Shown: in pieces, positions 19,731 to 28,354 of the stretch
How positions within the stretch are numbered: the stretch's first letter is position 1
Layout of the letters: every line of letters starts with the position of its first letter
Assembly (NCBI RefSeq): GCF_001424545.1
Contig: NZ_LMQL01000013.1
Span: 255,907 to 319,906, forward strand
Reading direction: 5' to 3'
From: Ramlibacter sp. Leaf400
GTDB lineage: Bacteria > Pseudomonadota > Gammaproteobacteria > Burkholderiales > Burkholderiaceae_C
DNA length: 64,000 nt
Program-made: the position numbers and the translations under genes
Notes under the pieces: model-generated
Seen by the model: the letters and a program-made list of their open reading frames with translations, nothing else
Told to the model about the DNA's origin: nothing
Database searches by the model: none

Positions 19731-20948
19731 ATGTCGCACCCGATGCGCCCGAATCCCAGCAACCGCCGCCAGTTCATCCGTGGCGCTGCCGCCACCGTCG
19801 GCGCGATGTCGGTGGCGCCCCACCTGATCGCCCAGTCCGGCCCGGTGCGGGTGGGCTACGCGATCGCGCGCACGGGCCCCTGGACCGGCGGCGCGCAGGT
19901 CAGCCAGGAGCCCAACTACCTGCTGTGGGCCGAGCAGCAGAACGCCGCCGGTGGTTTGGACATCAAGGGCGTCAAGCGGCCGATCGAGCTGATCAGCAGC
20001 GACGACCGCAGCGAGGTCGAGACCGTGGTGCGCACCTACGAGAAGCTGATGGGCAGCGACAAGGTCGACCTGGTGCTGCCGCCCTGGGGCAGCAACGCCA
20101 ACTTCGCCGTCGCGCCGCTGGCCAACCGCTTCGGCTATCCCTTCCTCGCCCCCACCGCGCTCTCGCGCCGGCTGGTGGAGATGAAGCTGCCCTACTTCTT
20201 CCTGCTGCTGCAGCAGCCCAAGCCGATGTGCGACGCGATCGTCGACATGCTCAAGGCCAACGGCGCGAAGACGGCCGCCTGCATCTACGTGGACGACCTG
20301 TTCGGGCTGGAGAACTACGCGGCGCTCAAGGTGGCGCTGGCCGGCAGCGGCATCCAGCTGGTGCAGGACACCAGCTACCCGGGCGGCGTGAAGGACCTGT
20401 CGCCCACGCTTCGCTCCATCAAGGACAAGAACCCGGACGCCTTCATCGGCTTCACCTACCCGCCCGACACCATCCTGGCCAGCCGCCAGGCCAAGGAGGT
20501 CGGCTTCAACCCGAAGTTCTTCTACGCCTCGGTGGGCACCGCCTTCCAGCTTTATCGCAACGTGATGACGTCCGCCGGCGCCGAAGGCGTGCTGGGCATG
20601 GGTTCGTGGAACGCCAAGACCAGCCCCGGCGCCAAGGCGTACTTCGACGCGCACACGAAGAAGTTCGGCGGCAAGGAGCCGGACCGCTGGGCCAGCGGGC
20701 ATTGCTGGGCGGGGCTGGAAATCCTGACCCAGGGTGTCAAGCAGGTGGGCCTGGACCGCAAGGCGCTGCGCGACTACATCGCCAACACCACGCACAAGAC
20801 CATCATCGGCGACGTGAAGTTCACCGGCAGCGAGAACACCGCCACGCCGGGCACCGTCGGCCAGTGGCAGAACGGCGAGATGGAGGTGGTGTGGCCGCAG
20901 AAGGTGGCCACGGCCAAGCTCAACCCGAACAAGCCGGCCTGGAAGTAG
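19731..20948 (+). CDS. ABC transporter substrate-binding protein, Liv/branched-chain type
   Basis: 405 residues from ATG 19731, preceded by GAGGAGAC. The N-terminus has a Tat-like signal (NRRQFIRGAAATVGAMSVAPHLIAQ), so export is probably by the Tat route. The mature part is a periplasmic type-I binding protein of the LivK/ANF family (VGYAIARTGPWTGG, SDDRSEVETVVRTYEKLM, DLVLPPWGSNANF). Ligand not determined; with the adjacent aryl-aldehyde-type dehydrogenase an aromatic or related carboxylate is plausible. First gene of the plus-strand operon. Confidence 0.88.
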   Translation: MSHPMRPNPSNRRQFIRGAAATVGAMSVAPHLIAQSGPVRVGYAIARTGPWTGGAQVSQEPNYLLWAEQQNAAGGLDIKGVKRPIELISSDDRSEVETVVRTYEKLMGSDKVDLVLPPWGSNANFAVAPLANRFGYPFLAPTALSRRLVEMKLPYFFLLLQQPKPMCDAIVDMLKANGAKTAACIYVDDLFGLENYAALKVALAGSGIQLVQDTSYPGGVKDLSPTLRSIKDKNPDAFIGFTYPPDTILASRQAKEVGFNPKFFYASVGTAFQLYRNVMTSAGAEGVLGMGSWNAKTSPGAKAYFDAHTKKFGGKEPDRWASGHCWAGLEILTQGVKQVGLDRKALRDYIANTTHKTIIGDVKFTGSENTATPGTVGQWQNGEMEVVWPQKVATAKLNPNKPAWK

Positions 20949-20970
20949 GCACGGAACCCGCGCCGATCCC

Positions 20971-21060
20971 CCGTCATTCCCGCGCAGGCGGGAATCCAGT
21001 GCGTCCGCCTCCTTCCTCTCCTGTTGAATGCACGGAATCCCCGCCTCCGCGGGGATGACG
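20971..21060. repeat. paired dRS3-like inverted repeat, copy 2
   Basis: CCGTCATTCCCGCGCAGGCG opens the element and a variant right arm (GGAATCCCCGCCTCCGCGGGGATGACG) closes it. The left arm keeps the ATTCCC-N8-GGGAAT form; the right arm is diverged. It lies inside the operon between the binding-protein stop and the permease start, 8 bases before the latter, and could act as an mRNA hairpin that separates expression of the two. Confidence 0.75.
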
Positions 21061-21068
21061 ACCACCTC

Positions 21069-21959
21069 ATGTCCCTCGGCGCCTGGCTCGAACTCCTGAC
21101 CTCCGGCTTGATCACCGGGGGCATCTACGCGCTCGTCGCGCTCGGGCTGAACCTGCAGTACGGGCTGATGCGCATCCTGAACATCGCGCACGGCGAGTTC
21201 CTGATGGTGGGCGCCTATCTCACCTGGATGGTGCAGACCTCGTTCGGCGTCCATCCGCTCGTGATGGTGCCGGTGTCCTTCGCGCTGCTGATGGCACTGG
21301 GCCTGGCCATCCACTTCCTCTGCTTCCGGCGGCTGACGGCCACCTCGGCCAACCTGGACATCTTCGAGGCGCGCGGGCTGATGGTCGCCTTCGGCCTGAT
21401 GTTCCTGGTGCAGAACTTCGTCAACTGGATCTGGGGCGGCGACCTGCGCGGCTACGAGTTCCTCACCGATCCCGTTCGCTTCGGAGGCGCCCAGTTCGCG
21501 GCCAACAAGCTGCTGGTGTTCGCGCTCGCCCTGCTGTTCGCCGGCGCCATGATCGTGCTGCTGCGCATGACGCTGCTGGGCAAGGGCGTGCGGGCGCTGA
21601 TGCAGTCGCCGGTCGGCGCGCAGCTGGTGGGCATCAACACGCGGATGCTGCATCCGCTGATGTTCGGCATCGGCCTCGGACTGTCGGGCGTGGCCGGCTG
21701 CCTGCTGTCGATGGCCTACACGATCTCGCCTTCCATGGGCGAGCCCTACACCGTGACCGCGCTGATCGTCATCACGCTGGGCGGCTTCGGCAGCATGTCG
21801 GGCGCGCTGGCGGGCGGCCTCCTGCTGGGCGTGGTGGAAGCCCTGGGCATGCACTTCACCAATCCCTCGCTCAAGGCGCTGCTGTCGTACACGGTGTTCA
21901 TCGCCGTGCTGCTGCTGCGGCCCGAAGGCCTGTTCACGCGAAAGAGCCGCAAGGCATGA
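21069..21959 (+). CDS. livH: branched-chain-type ABC transporter permease LivH
   Basis: 296 residues from ATG 21069 (MSLGAWLELLTSGLITGG). About eight hydrophobic helices and the family motifs GLNLQYGLMRILNIAHGEFLMVGAY and VITLGGFGSMSGALAGGLLLG are seen. It is an inner-membrane permease of the HAAT family. Its stop overlaps the livM start (ATGA). The in-frame upstream extension falls in the palindromic repeat and is not used. Confidence 0.9.
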   Translation: MSLGAWLELLTSGLITGGIYALVALGLNLQYGLMRILNIAHGEFLMVGAYLTWMVQTSFGVHPLVMVPVSFALLMALGLAIHFLCFRRLTATSANLDIFEARGLMVAFGLMFLVQNFVNWIWGGDLRGYEFLTDPVRFGGAQFAANKLLVFALALLFAGAMIVLLRMTLLGKGVRALMQSPVGAQLVGINTRMLHPLMFGIGLGLSGVAGCLLSMAYTISPSMGEPYTVTALIVITLGGFGSMSGALAGGLLLGVVEALGMHFTNPSLKALLSYTVFIAVLLLRPEGLFTRKSRKA

Positions 21960-22972
21960 CCTCACGCCAACTGCTCGTTCGCGACCTGCTGGTGCTGCTC
22001 GGCCTGACCGGCTGGGCGCTCGCCCTGCCCTACTGGGGCTCGGACTTCATCGTCTCGCTGGCGCTGACCTGCCTGATGTACATCGCCCTGTCCTCCAGCT
22101 GGGCGCTGTTCTGCGGCTTCACCCGCTACCTGTCCCTGGCGACCTCGGCCTTCTTCGGCATCGGGGCCTACGCCTGCGCGCTGTCGCTGGAGACGATGCC
22201 CTGGTGGCAGGCCATCGCGCTGGGCGCCGGACTGGCGGCGCTGGTCGCGGTGGCGATGGGCGCCGCGGTGCTGCACCTGCGCGGCACCTACTTCGCGGTG
22301 CTCACGTTCGGCATGACGGAGCTGATCCGCCATGGCGTCACCTACTTCGAGAAGAGCGTCACCGGCACCGTGGGCCGGGTGCTCACCGTGGTGCCCGAGC
22401 GCGACACCGTCTACCTCACGGTGCTGGCGCTCGCCATGGCGGTGGTGGCGGTCTCCATCGGGGTCCGCCGGACGCGATTCGGCCTCGCCCTGGCCGGCAT
22501 CGGCGCGGACGAGCAGCGCGCGCAGACGCTGGGCGTCAACACCCGCTGGGTCAAACTGGCCGGCTTCGCCATGACGGCGGCCTTCGCCGGCGCGGTGGGT
22601 GCGGCCATGTCGGTGCGCTGGACCTACATCGACCCGGTGACCGTGTTCAACCCGTTCATCGGCTTCCAGACCGTGCTGATCGCGCTGATCGGCGGCGCGC
22701 TCACGCTCTGGGGCCCGCTGATCGCGGCCATCGTGTTCAGCCTCCTGGCCGAGACGCTGCGGCTGCAGGCGCCGCAGGTCTACATGATGACGCTGGGCCT
22801 GCTGCTGATCCTGTCGGTGCTCTACCTGCCCGGCGGCCTGGCCTCGCTGCGCTGGAACACGCTGCGCGGCTGGTGGCGCGATGCCCGGGCGTGGGGCAAG
22901 GAGCGTCGCCACGAGTGGAGCGGCGACAAGGCGCGCGAGAAACAGCGCGCCCGGGAGCGCCGCCTTGTCTGA
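21956..22972 (+). CDS. livM: branched-chain-type ABC transporter permease LivM
   Basis: 338 residues, nine or so hydrophobic helices, with LivM features (WALFCGFTRYLSLATSAFFGIGAYAC, HLRGTYFAVLTFGMTELIRHG, FIGFQTVLIALIGGALTLWGPL). The last ~40 residues are strongly basic (KERRHEWSGDKAREKQRARERR), an unusual cytoplasmic tail. Overlaps livH by 4 bases and livG by 8 bases. Confidence 0.9.
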   Translation: MTSRQLLVRDLLVLLGLTGWALALPYWGSDFIVSLALTCLMYIALSSSWALFCGFTRYLSLATSAFFGIGAYACALSLETMPWWQAIALGAGLAALVAVAMGAAVLHLRGTYFAVLTFGMTELIRHGVTYFEKSVTGTVGRVLTVVPERDTVYLTVLALAMAVVAVSIGVRRTRFGLALAGIGADEQRAQTLGVNTRWVKLAGFAMTAAFAGAVGAAMSVRWTYIDPVTVFNPFIGFQTVLIALIGGALTLWGPLIAAIVFSLLAETLRLQAPQVYMMTLGLLLILSVLYLPGGLASLRWNTLRGWWRDARAWGKERRHEWSGDKAREKQRARERRLV

Positions 22973-23750
22973 ACCCAGAGTCGTTCTCGACGCCCGTGAC
23001 GTCACCGTGCGCTTCGGCGGCCTGGTGGCGGTCGATTCGGTGAGCGCCACCTTCCGCGCCGGTGAACTGGTCGGGATCATCGGCCCCAACGGCGCGGGCA
23101 AGACCACGTTCTTCAACGCGATCTCGGGCGTACAGGCCCCCACCGCCGGGCGCATGGTGGTGCTGGGCGACGACCTCACCGGCAAGGGCCCGCACCGCTT
23201 TGCCGCGCATGGCCTGGCGCGCACCTTCCAGACTCCCCGCGTGTTCGCCGACATGACGGTGGCCGCCAACATCGCCTTCGGCCTCAAGTTCGCCGGCCGC
23301 CGCCCCCGCAGGTACTGGCTGTGGGGCGAAGAGGCGCAGGTGCCGTGGACGCTGCGCGACGCGCCCCGCATCCTGCAGCTGATCGGCCTGTCGCAGCAGG
23401 CCGACCTGCCGGCCGGCTCGATCACGCCTTCGCAGCAGCGCCTGCTGGAGATCGGCATGGCGCTGGCGACCCGGCCCAAGCTGCTGCTGCTGGACGAAGT
23501 GGCCGCCGGCCTCACCGAGGTGGAGATCGAGGACATGGCCCGGCTGATCCGGCGCCTGCGCGACGAGCTCGACCTCACCGTGGTCTGGATCGAGCACGCG
23601 GTGCGGGTGCTGCTGCGCCACGTGGAGCGCGTGATCGTGCTGCACCAGGGCCGCAAGATCGCCGACGGCACGCCGCGGGAAGTGGTGCGCGACCCCGATG
23701 TGGTCGAGGCCTACCTGGGCGACGAGATGACCGAGGAGCAGCCCGCATGA
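22965..23750 (+). CDS. livG: ABC transporter ATP-binding protein LivG
   Basis: 261 residues from a TTG at 22965, inside the end of livM. Walker A GPNGAGKTT, Q-loop LARTFQTP and Walker B LLLLDEVAAGL are intact. The ABC signature is SITPSQQRLLEI instead of an LSGGQ-like sequence; signature variants do occur in the LivG/BraF branch. The C-terminus has the typical GRKIADGTPREVVRDPDVVEAYLG. Overlaps livF by 4 bases. Confidence 0.9.
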   Translation: MSEPRVVLDARDVTVRFGGLVAVDSVSATFRAGELVGIIGPNGAGKTTFFNAISGVQAPTAGRMVVLGDDLTGKGPHRFAAHGLARTFQTPRVFADMTVAANIAFGLKFAGRRPRRYWLWGEEAQVPWTLRDAPRILQLIGLSQQADLPAGSITPSQQRLLEIGMALATRPKLLLLDEVAAGLTEVEIEDMARLIRRLRDELDLTVVWIEHAVRVLLRHVERVIVLHQGRKIADGTPREVVRDPDVVEAYLGDEMTEEQPA

Positions 23751-24568
23751 TGTGGTGGCGCGAGACGGCCTTCGAGCACGGCGCCGGCGCACGGCGGGCC
23801 CATCTCAAGGTGCGCGGGCTCTCGGCGGGCTACGGGCCCTTCCTGGTGCTGCGCGACCTGGCCTTCGAGGCCCGGCCGGGCCTCACCGTGATCCTGGGCC
23901 CCAACGGCGCGGGCAAGACCACGCTGTTGCGCGCGCTCAACGGGCTGATCCCCCGCGCCGGCGAGGTGCTGCTGGATGGCGACGACCTGCCGGAGAAGAC
24001 GCACGAGATCGTGCGTGGCGGCGTGGCCCTGGTGCCGGAAGGCCGGCAGCTCTTTCCCCAGCTCACCGTGCTGGAGAACCTGGAGCTGGGCGGCTGGCTG
24101 GTGCCCAAGGCCGAGCGCGCCGCACGGGTCGAGCGGGTGCTGGTCGACTTCCCCAAACTGCGCGAACGCTCGGGCCAGCTGGCCGGCACCATGAGCGGCG
24201 GCGAGCAGCAGATGGTGGCCGTCGCCCGGGCGATGGTGAGCGCCCCGCGCCTGCTGATGCTGGACGAGCCCTCGCTGGGGTTGGCGCCGCGGATGGTGGA
24301 CGAGCTGCTGGCCATCGCCCGCCGCATCGCGGACGCCGGCACCACCGTGCTCATGGTCGAGCAGAACGTGAAGAAGGCGCTTGCCGTCGCCGACCGCGGC
24401 TACGTGCTCGAGCGCGGTACGCTGGTCGCCAGCGGCCCCGCCCGGCTGCTGGCCCGCTCCACCGTCATCCGCGAAACCTACCTCGGTGCTCAGAGCAGCG
24501 AGACCACCACTGCCGCCCGCGCGGCCGAACACACGCGATCCGCGCGCCCCGAGCCGGCGCGCGCCTGA
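23747..24568 (+). CDS. livF: ABC transporter ATP-binding protein LivF
   Basis: 273 residues. Walker A GPNGAGKTT, signature MSGGEQQM, Walker B LLMLDEPSLGL and the LivF closing region EQNVKKALAVADRGYVLERG are all intact. It carries an extra N-terminal ~20 residues and a C-terminal ~30-residue Ala/Arg/Thr-rich tail compared with usual LivF. Overlaps the livG stop (ATGATGTGG). A functional signature here compensates for the odd one in LivG if the two form a heterodimer. Confidence 0.9.
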   Translation: MMWWRETAFEHGAGARRAHLKVRGLSAGYGPFLVLRDLAFEARPGLTVILGPNGAGKTTLLRALNGLIPRAGEVLLDGDDLPEKTHEIVRGGVALVPEGRQLFPQLTVLENLELGGWLVPKAERAARVERVLVDFPKLRERSGQLAGTMSGGEQQMVAVARAMVSAPRLLMLDEPSLGLAPRMVDELLAIARRIADAGTTVLMVEQNVKKALAVADRGYVLERGTLVASGPARLLARSTVIRETYLGAQSSETTTAARAAEHTRSARPEPARA

Positions 24569-24592
24569 ATCCCAGACCCAGGAGTCCCCGCC

Positions 24593-26047
24593 ATGTCCGA
24601 CCTCTCCATGCTGATCAACGGCCTCAAGGTGACGGCCGAGAAGAACGCCACCTTCGAGCGCCGCAACCCGCTCGACGGCACCGTGGCCACGCGCGCCCCC
24701 GCGGCGTCGGCCGCCGACGCGAAGATGGCCGCCGACGCCGCCGCCGAGGCCTTCCGCACCTGGAGCGAGACCGGCCCGAGCGAGCGCCGGACCCTGCTGC
24801 TCAAGGCCGCCGAGAAGCTGGAAGCCAAGCTGCCCCAGTTCGTCGAAGCTGTGGCGGCGGAGACGGGCGCCACCGGCATGTGGGCCGGCTTCAACGTGAT
24901 GCTGGCGGCCGGCATGATCCGCGAGGCGGCGTCGCTGACCACGCAGATCGCGGGCGAGGTGATCCCTTCCGACGTGCCCGGCTCGCTGGCGATGGGCGTG
25001 CGGCAGCCCGCCGGCGTGGTGCTGGGCATCGCGCCGTGGAACGCGCCCATCATCCTGGGCGTGCGTGCCATCGCCACGCCGCTGGCCTGCGGCAACACCG
25101 TCATCCTCAAGGGCAGCGAGAACTGCCCGCGGACGCACCAGCTGATCATCGAAGCTTTCCAGGACGCGGGCTTCCCGGCGGGCGTCGTCAACTACATCAC
25201 CAACGCACCGCACGAGGCCGGCCTGGTGGTGGAGGCGATGGTGTCGCACCCCGCCGTTCGGCGCGTCAACTTCACCGGCTCCACCCGCGTGGGCCGGCTG
25301 ATCGCGCAGACCTGCGCCAAGTACCTCAAGCCGGCCGTGCTGGAGCTGGGCGGCAAGGCCCCGCTGGTGCTCCTGGACGACGCCGACATCGACGACGCGG
25401 TCAACGCCGCCGCCTTCGGCTGCTTCGCCAACAGCGGCCAGATCTGCATGAGCACCGAACGCATCATCGTCGACGAGAAGGTGGCCGACGAGTTCGCGCG
25501 CAAGTTCGCGGCCAAGGCCAAGGCCCTGCCGGTCGGCGATCCACGCAAGCCCGAGCCCGTGGTGCTGGGCAGCGTGATCGGCATGTCCACCGTGGAGCAC
25601 TGCAACGCGCTGCTGGAAGACGCACTGGCCAAGGGCGCCCGGCTCCTGTGCGGCGGCAAGGCCGACAGCACGCTGATGCCGGCCACGGTGCTGGACCACG
25701 TGACGCCCCAGATGCGCATCTACCACGAGGAAAGCTTCGGGCCGGTCAAGCCGATCGTGCGGGTGCGGGGCGTGGAGGAAGCGATCGCCTGCGCCAACGA
25801 CAACGAATACGGCCTGTCCGCCGCGGTGTTCGGCCGGGACCTGGCGCGGGCGTTCAACGTGGCGCGCCGGATCGACTCCGGCATCTGCCACGTGAACGCG
25901 CCGACCGTGCACGACGAGGCGCAGATGCCTTTCGGCGGCGTGAAGGGCAGCGGCATGGGGCGCTTCGGCGGGCGTGCCGGCGTGGCGGAGTTCACCGAGC
26001 TGCGCTGGATCACCCTGCAGACGCAGCCGAGGCACTACCCGTTCTAG
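24593..26047 (+). CDS. NAD-dependent aldehyde dehydrogenase, salicylaldehyde/vanillin type
   Basis: 484 residues with the complete ALDH active site: Asn150 (APWNAP), Lys173 (ILKGSE), Glu251 (LELGGKAP) and nucleophile Cys285 (NSGQICMSTER). The wording GSENCPRTHQLI and SGQICMSTERI is that of the salicylaldehyde/vanillin dehydrogenase branch. It is 24 bases behind livF with its own RBS (CAGGAG), so it probably belongs to the importer operon and oxidises an aldehyde derived from the imported compound. The exact substrate is inferred only at the level of aromatic aldehydes. Confidence 0.88.
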   Translation: MSDLSMLINGLKVTAEKNATFERRNPLDGTVATRAPAASAADAKMAADAAAEAFRTWSETGPSERRTLLLKAAEKLEAKLPQFVEAVAAETGATGMWAGFNVMLAAGMIREAASLTTQIAGEVIPSDVPGSLAMGVRQPAGVVLGIAPWNAPIILGVRAIATPLACGNTVILKGSENCPRTHQLIIEAFQDAGFPAGVVNYITNAPHEAGLVVEAMVSHPAVRRVNFTGSTRVGRLIAQTCAKYLKPAVLELGGKAPLVLLDDADIDDAVNAAAFGCFANSGQICMSTERIIVDEKVADEFARKFAAKAKALPVGDPRKPEPVVLGSVIGMSTVEHCNALLEDALAKGARLLCGGKADSTLMPATVLDHVTPQMRIYHEESFGPVKPIVRVRGVEEAIACANDNEYGLSAAVFGRDLARAFNVARRIDSGICHVNAPTVHDEAQMPFGGVKGSGMGRFGGRAGVAEFTELRWITLQTQPRHYPF

Positions 26048-26188
26048 GCACGCGATCCATCCAACTCGACAGGAACAGCTCGACAGTCATCCGGCTGGCA
26101 GGTTTGTCCTGCTTCTTGCCCGTATGGCTTTAGTCGCACGGAGGGTCCCCCCGCAGACTGGCGCCACTCGCTTGTCAAGGAGTTGACC

Positions 26189-26908
26189 ATGGAAGCTGGA
26201 GTTGATTTCGGCCAAGTCGCCGCCGTTGCGATCGACGCGCTGTCCTGTGGCGCGGCAGATGACCTGATGTCATGGGCGCAGAAGCCCGAAGCGCGGGCTG
26301 CCGGTGCCTCTGCCGCGCGGGAGCACCTGCGCAGGGCCAAGAGCCGCCGGATGACCGAGCCCGAGTCCCAGCAGTTCCGTGCCATCGAAGAGGCCGCCGA
26401 CGCTTCGGCTTTCCTGTGGCGGCTCGACCTGATGGGGGTGGACGTCGGCGTCAAGTGGGACTTCGTCGCGGACCGCTGGGAAACGGCGAGCCCGATGGAC
26501 GATTTCGCCGCCGACGCCTGGCTCGCCATGATGGCCTTCGTCGGCGCCCGACGGGAGCTCTCGCAGCGGCAGACGCTCATCACGCTCAAGGTGACCAGCC
26601 TCGGGTGGGGCCGCGCGGCCTACGTCGCCAAGACCTCCGGCATGGCGGCCGCCCAGGCGATCCTCGCCTTCGGCGCCGGGCGTTACGCCGAGACGGTGGA
26701 CCTGCTGCGCCCGTTGCGCGACTGCGCACCGCCCTTCGGCTGGAGCCAGGTGCACCTGGACCTGGCCGACCAGACGCTGATCGAAGCCGCGATCCGTTCA
26801 GGACAAGGCGGCCTGGCGTCGGAACTCGTCAGCGAGCGGGCGGGCCGCAGCCCCTCGAGGTTGGCGGAGCGGGATATCGGGGCCCGGCTCCTGGCTGGAC
26901 ACGCCTGA
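26189..26908 (+). CDS. TTC38-like (tetratricopeptide repeat 38) C-terminal-half protein
   Basis: 239 residues from ATG 26189, 6 bases after an AAGGAG. Residues ~70-239 look like the second half of bacterial TTC38-family proteins: FLWRLDLMGVDVG, WLAMMAFVGARRE, AAQAILAFGAGRYAETVDLLRPLR and DQTLIEAAIRSGQ. The N-terminal half of that family (~220 residues) is absent, and the first ~65 residues look unrelated. It may be a shortened stand-alone version. Function unknown. A GNAT gene follows after 14 bases. The family match is from memory of its motifs and would need a profile search. Confidence 0.55.
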   Translation: MEAGVDFGQVAAVAIDALSCGAADDLMSWAQKPEARAAGASAAREHLRRAKSRRMTEPESQQFRAIEEAADASAFLWRLDLMGVDVGVKWDFVADRWETASPMDDFAADAWLAMMAFVGARRELSQRQTLITLKVTSLGWGRAAYVAKTSGMAAAQAILAFGAGRYAETVDLLRPLRDCAPPFGWSQVHLDLADQTLIEAAIRSGQGGLASELVSERAGRSPSRLAERDIGARLLAGHA

Positions 26909-26922
26909 AAGCTGGAGCCGAC

Positions 26923-27504
26923 ATGGCCGCTGCATCGAACAGCCTCTTTCTCCGGCCCGCGCGCAAGTCCGAATGCCGCCGGATCGCGCAGTTCTACCGG
27001 ATCTCGTCGGACGGTGTCGCCGACTACATCTGGACCCGGATGGCGCGACCGGGCGAGGACATCCTGGACGTGGGCCGCCGGCGGTACGAGCGCGAGGGCA
27101 CGCCGTTCAGCTACGAGAACTGCAAGCTGGTGGAACACGACGGGGACGCCGTCGGGATGCTGGTCGCCTTTCCGATGGAGGTTGATGGCGAGTCCGTGGA
27201 GACGGACCCCGTCCTGGTCCCTTACAGCGTCCTGGAGGAAGACCGGAGCTACTACATCTGCGGCATCGCCGTGGAGGAAACGCATCGGCGCAAGGGCATC
27301 GCGACGATGCTGCTGCAAGAGGCCGAGCGCGACTGCCGACGCCTCGGCCTGTCCAAGCTGAGCCTGGTCGTGTTCGAGCAGAACGTCCCCGCCGTTCGCC
27401 TCTATGAGCAGCACGGCTATCGCGAAACCCGGCGGCACCCGGTCGTGCCGCATCCCTTGATCCACCACACCGGCGACGCCTTGCTTCTGGTGAAGCACCT
27501 CTAG
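26923..27504 (+). CDS. GNAT-family N-acetyltransferase
   Basis: 193 residues. GNAT motif A is plain: YYICGIAVEETHRRKGIATML (acetyl-CoA pyrophosphate loop RRKGIA), then motif B VFEQNVPAVRLYEQHGY. The N-terminal segment has a variable acceptor-binding region (RISSDGVADYIWTRM). The acceptor is unknown. An RBS (GGAG) lies 5 bases before the ATG. It follows the TTC38-like gene by 14 bases, so co-transcription is likely, and a strong terminator lies behind it. Confidence 0.85.
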   Translation: MAAASNSLFLRPARKSECRRIAQFYRISSDGVADYIWTRMARPGEDILDVGRRRYEREGTPFSYENCKLVEHDGDAVGMLVAFPMEVDGESVETDPVLVPYSVLEEDRSYYICGIAVEETHRRKGIATMLLQEAERDCRRLGLSKLSLVVFEQNVPAVRLYEQHGYRETRRHPVVPHPLIHHTGDALLLVKHL

Positions 27505-27520
27505 CGCCAGGCGCCAATGC

Positions 27521-27549
27521 AAAAGGGCAGCCAGGGCTGCCCTTTTTTT
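27521..27549. terminator. rho-independent terminator after GNAT gene (also facing gltL)
   Basis: AAAAGGGCAGCC, loop AG, GGCTGCCCTTTTTTT: an 8-bp GC-rich stem with T-run on the plus side and A-run on the other, between convergent GNAT and gltL genes. It can end transcription from both directions. Confidence 0.88.
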
Positions 27550-27589
27550 GTTGGCCCCGCCTCCGTGGAGACGACGGGTGGTGAGTGGC

Positions 27590-28342
27590 TCAGTGCGACA
27601 GTATCTTGTTCAGGAAATCCTTGGTCCGCGGCTGGCGCGCCTCGGGATCGCCGAAGAAGTCTTCCTTGCTGCAGTCCTCCAGGATGCGGCCGCCGACGTC
27701 GATGAAGATCACGCGGTTGGCCACCTTGCGGGCGAAGCCCATCTCGTGCGTGACCACCATCATGGTCATGCCTTCCTTGGCCAGGGTGACCATCACGTCC
27801 AGCACCTCGCCCACCATCTCGGGGTCGAGCGCGGAGGTCGGTTCGTCGAACAGCATCACGATGGGGTCCATCGACAGCGCGCGCGCGATGGCCACGCGCT
27901 GCTGCTGGCCGCCGGACAGCTGCCCGGGGAACTTGTCCTTGTGGGCCATCAGGCCGACGCGGTCGAGCATCTTCAGGCCGCGTTTCTGCGCCTCGTCGGT
28001 GTTGCGGCCGAGCACCTTGATCTGCGCCAGCGTGAGGTTCTCGGTCACCGACAGGTGCGGGAACAGCTCGAAGTGCTGGAACACCATGCCCACGCGGCTG
28101 CGCAGCTTGGACAGATCGGTCTTGGGATCGGTGACCGGCACGCCGTCCACCGTGATGCTGCCCTTTTGCACCGGCTCCAGCGCATTGACGGCCTTGATCA
28201 GCGTGGACTTGCCCGAGCCCGAGGGGCCGCAGACCACCACCACGTCGCCCTTGTCGATGCGCACGGAGCAGTCCTGCAGCACCTGCACGGGGCCGTACCA
28301 CTTGGAGATGTTGTTGATTTCGATCATGGGTTTGTCGCTCAC
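27590..28342 (-). CDS. gltL: glutamate/aspartate ABC transporter ATP-binding protein
   Basis: 250 residues, a polar-amino-acid (PAAT) family ATPase. Walker [10 protein letters not shown], signature LSGGQQQRV, Walker [15 protein letters not shown]-loop VVTHEMGFA. Starts at ATG 28342 ([17 protein letters not shown]). Last gene of the gltIJKL unit, 12 bases after gltK. The symbol follows the whole gene set and order. Confidence 0.9.
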   Translation of the reverse strand: MSDKPMIEINNISKWYGPVQVLQDCSVRIDKGDVVVVCGPSGSGKSTLIKAVNALEPVQKGSITVDGVPVTDPKTDLSKLRSRVGMVFQHFELFPHLSVTENLTLAQIKVLGRNTDEAQKRGLKMLDRVGLMAHKDKFPGQLSGGQQQRVAIARALSMDPIVMLFDEPTSALDPEMVGEVLDVMVTLAKEGMTMMVVTHEMGFARKVANRVIFIDVGGRILEDCSKEDFFGDPEARQPRTKDFLNKILSH

Positions 28343-28354
28343 GTTCTGGACCCT

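Noticed and set aside
18363..21965. A 1200-codon open frame on the minus strand
   Set aside because: It runs antisense through pyrC's 5' part, the araC frame and the Liv genes, has low-complexity Arg/His/Ala composition and no domain; typical shadow frame of GC-rich DNA.
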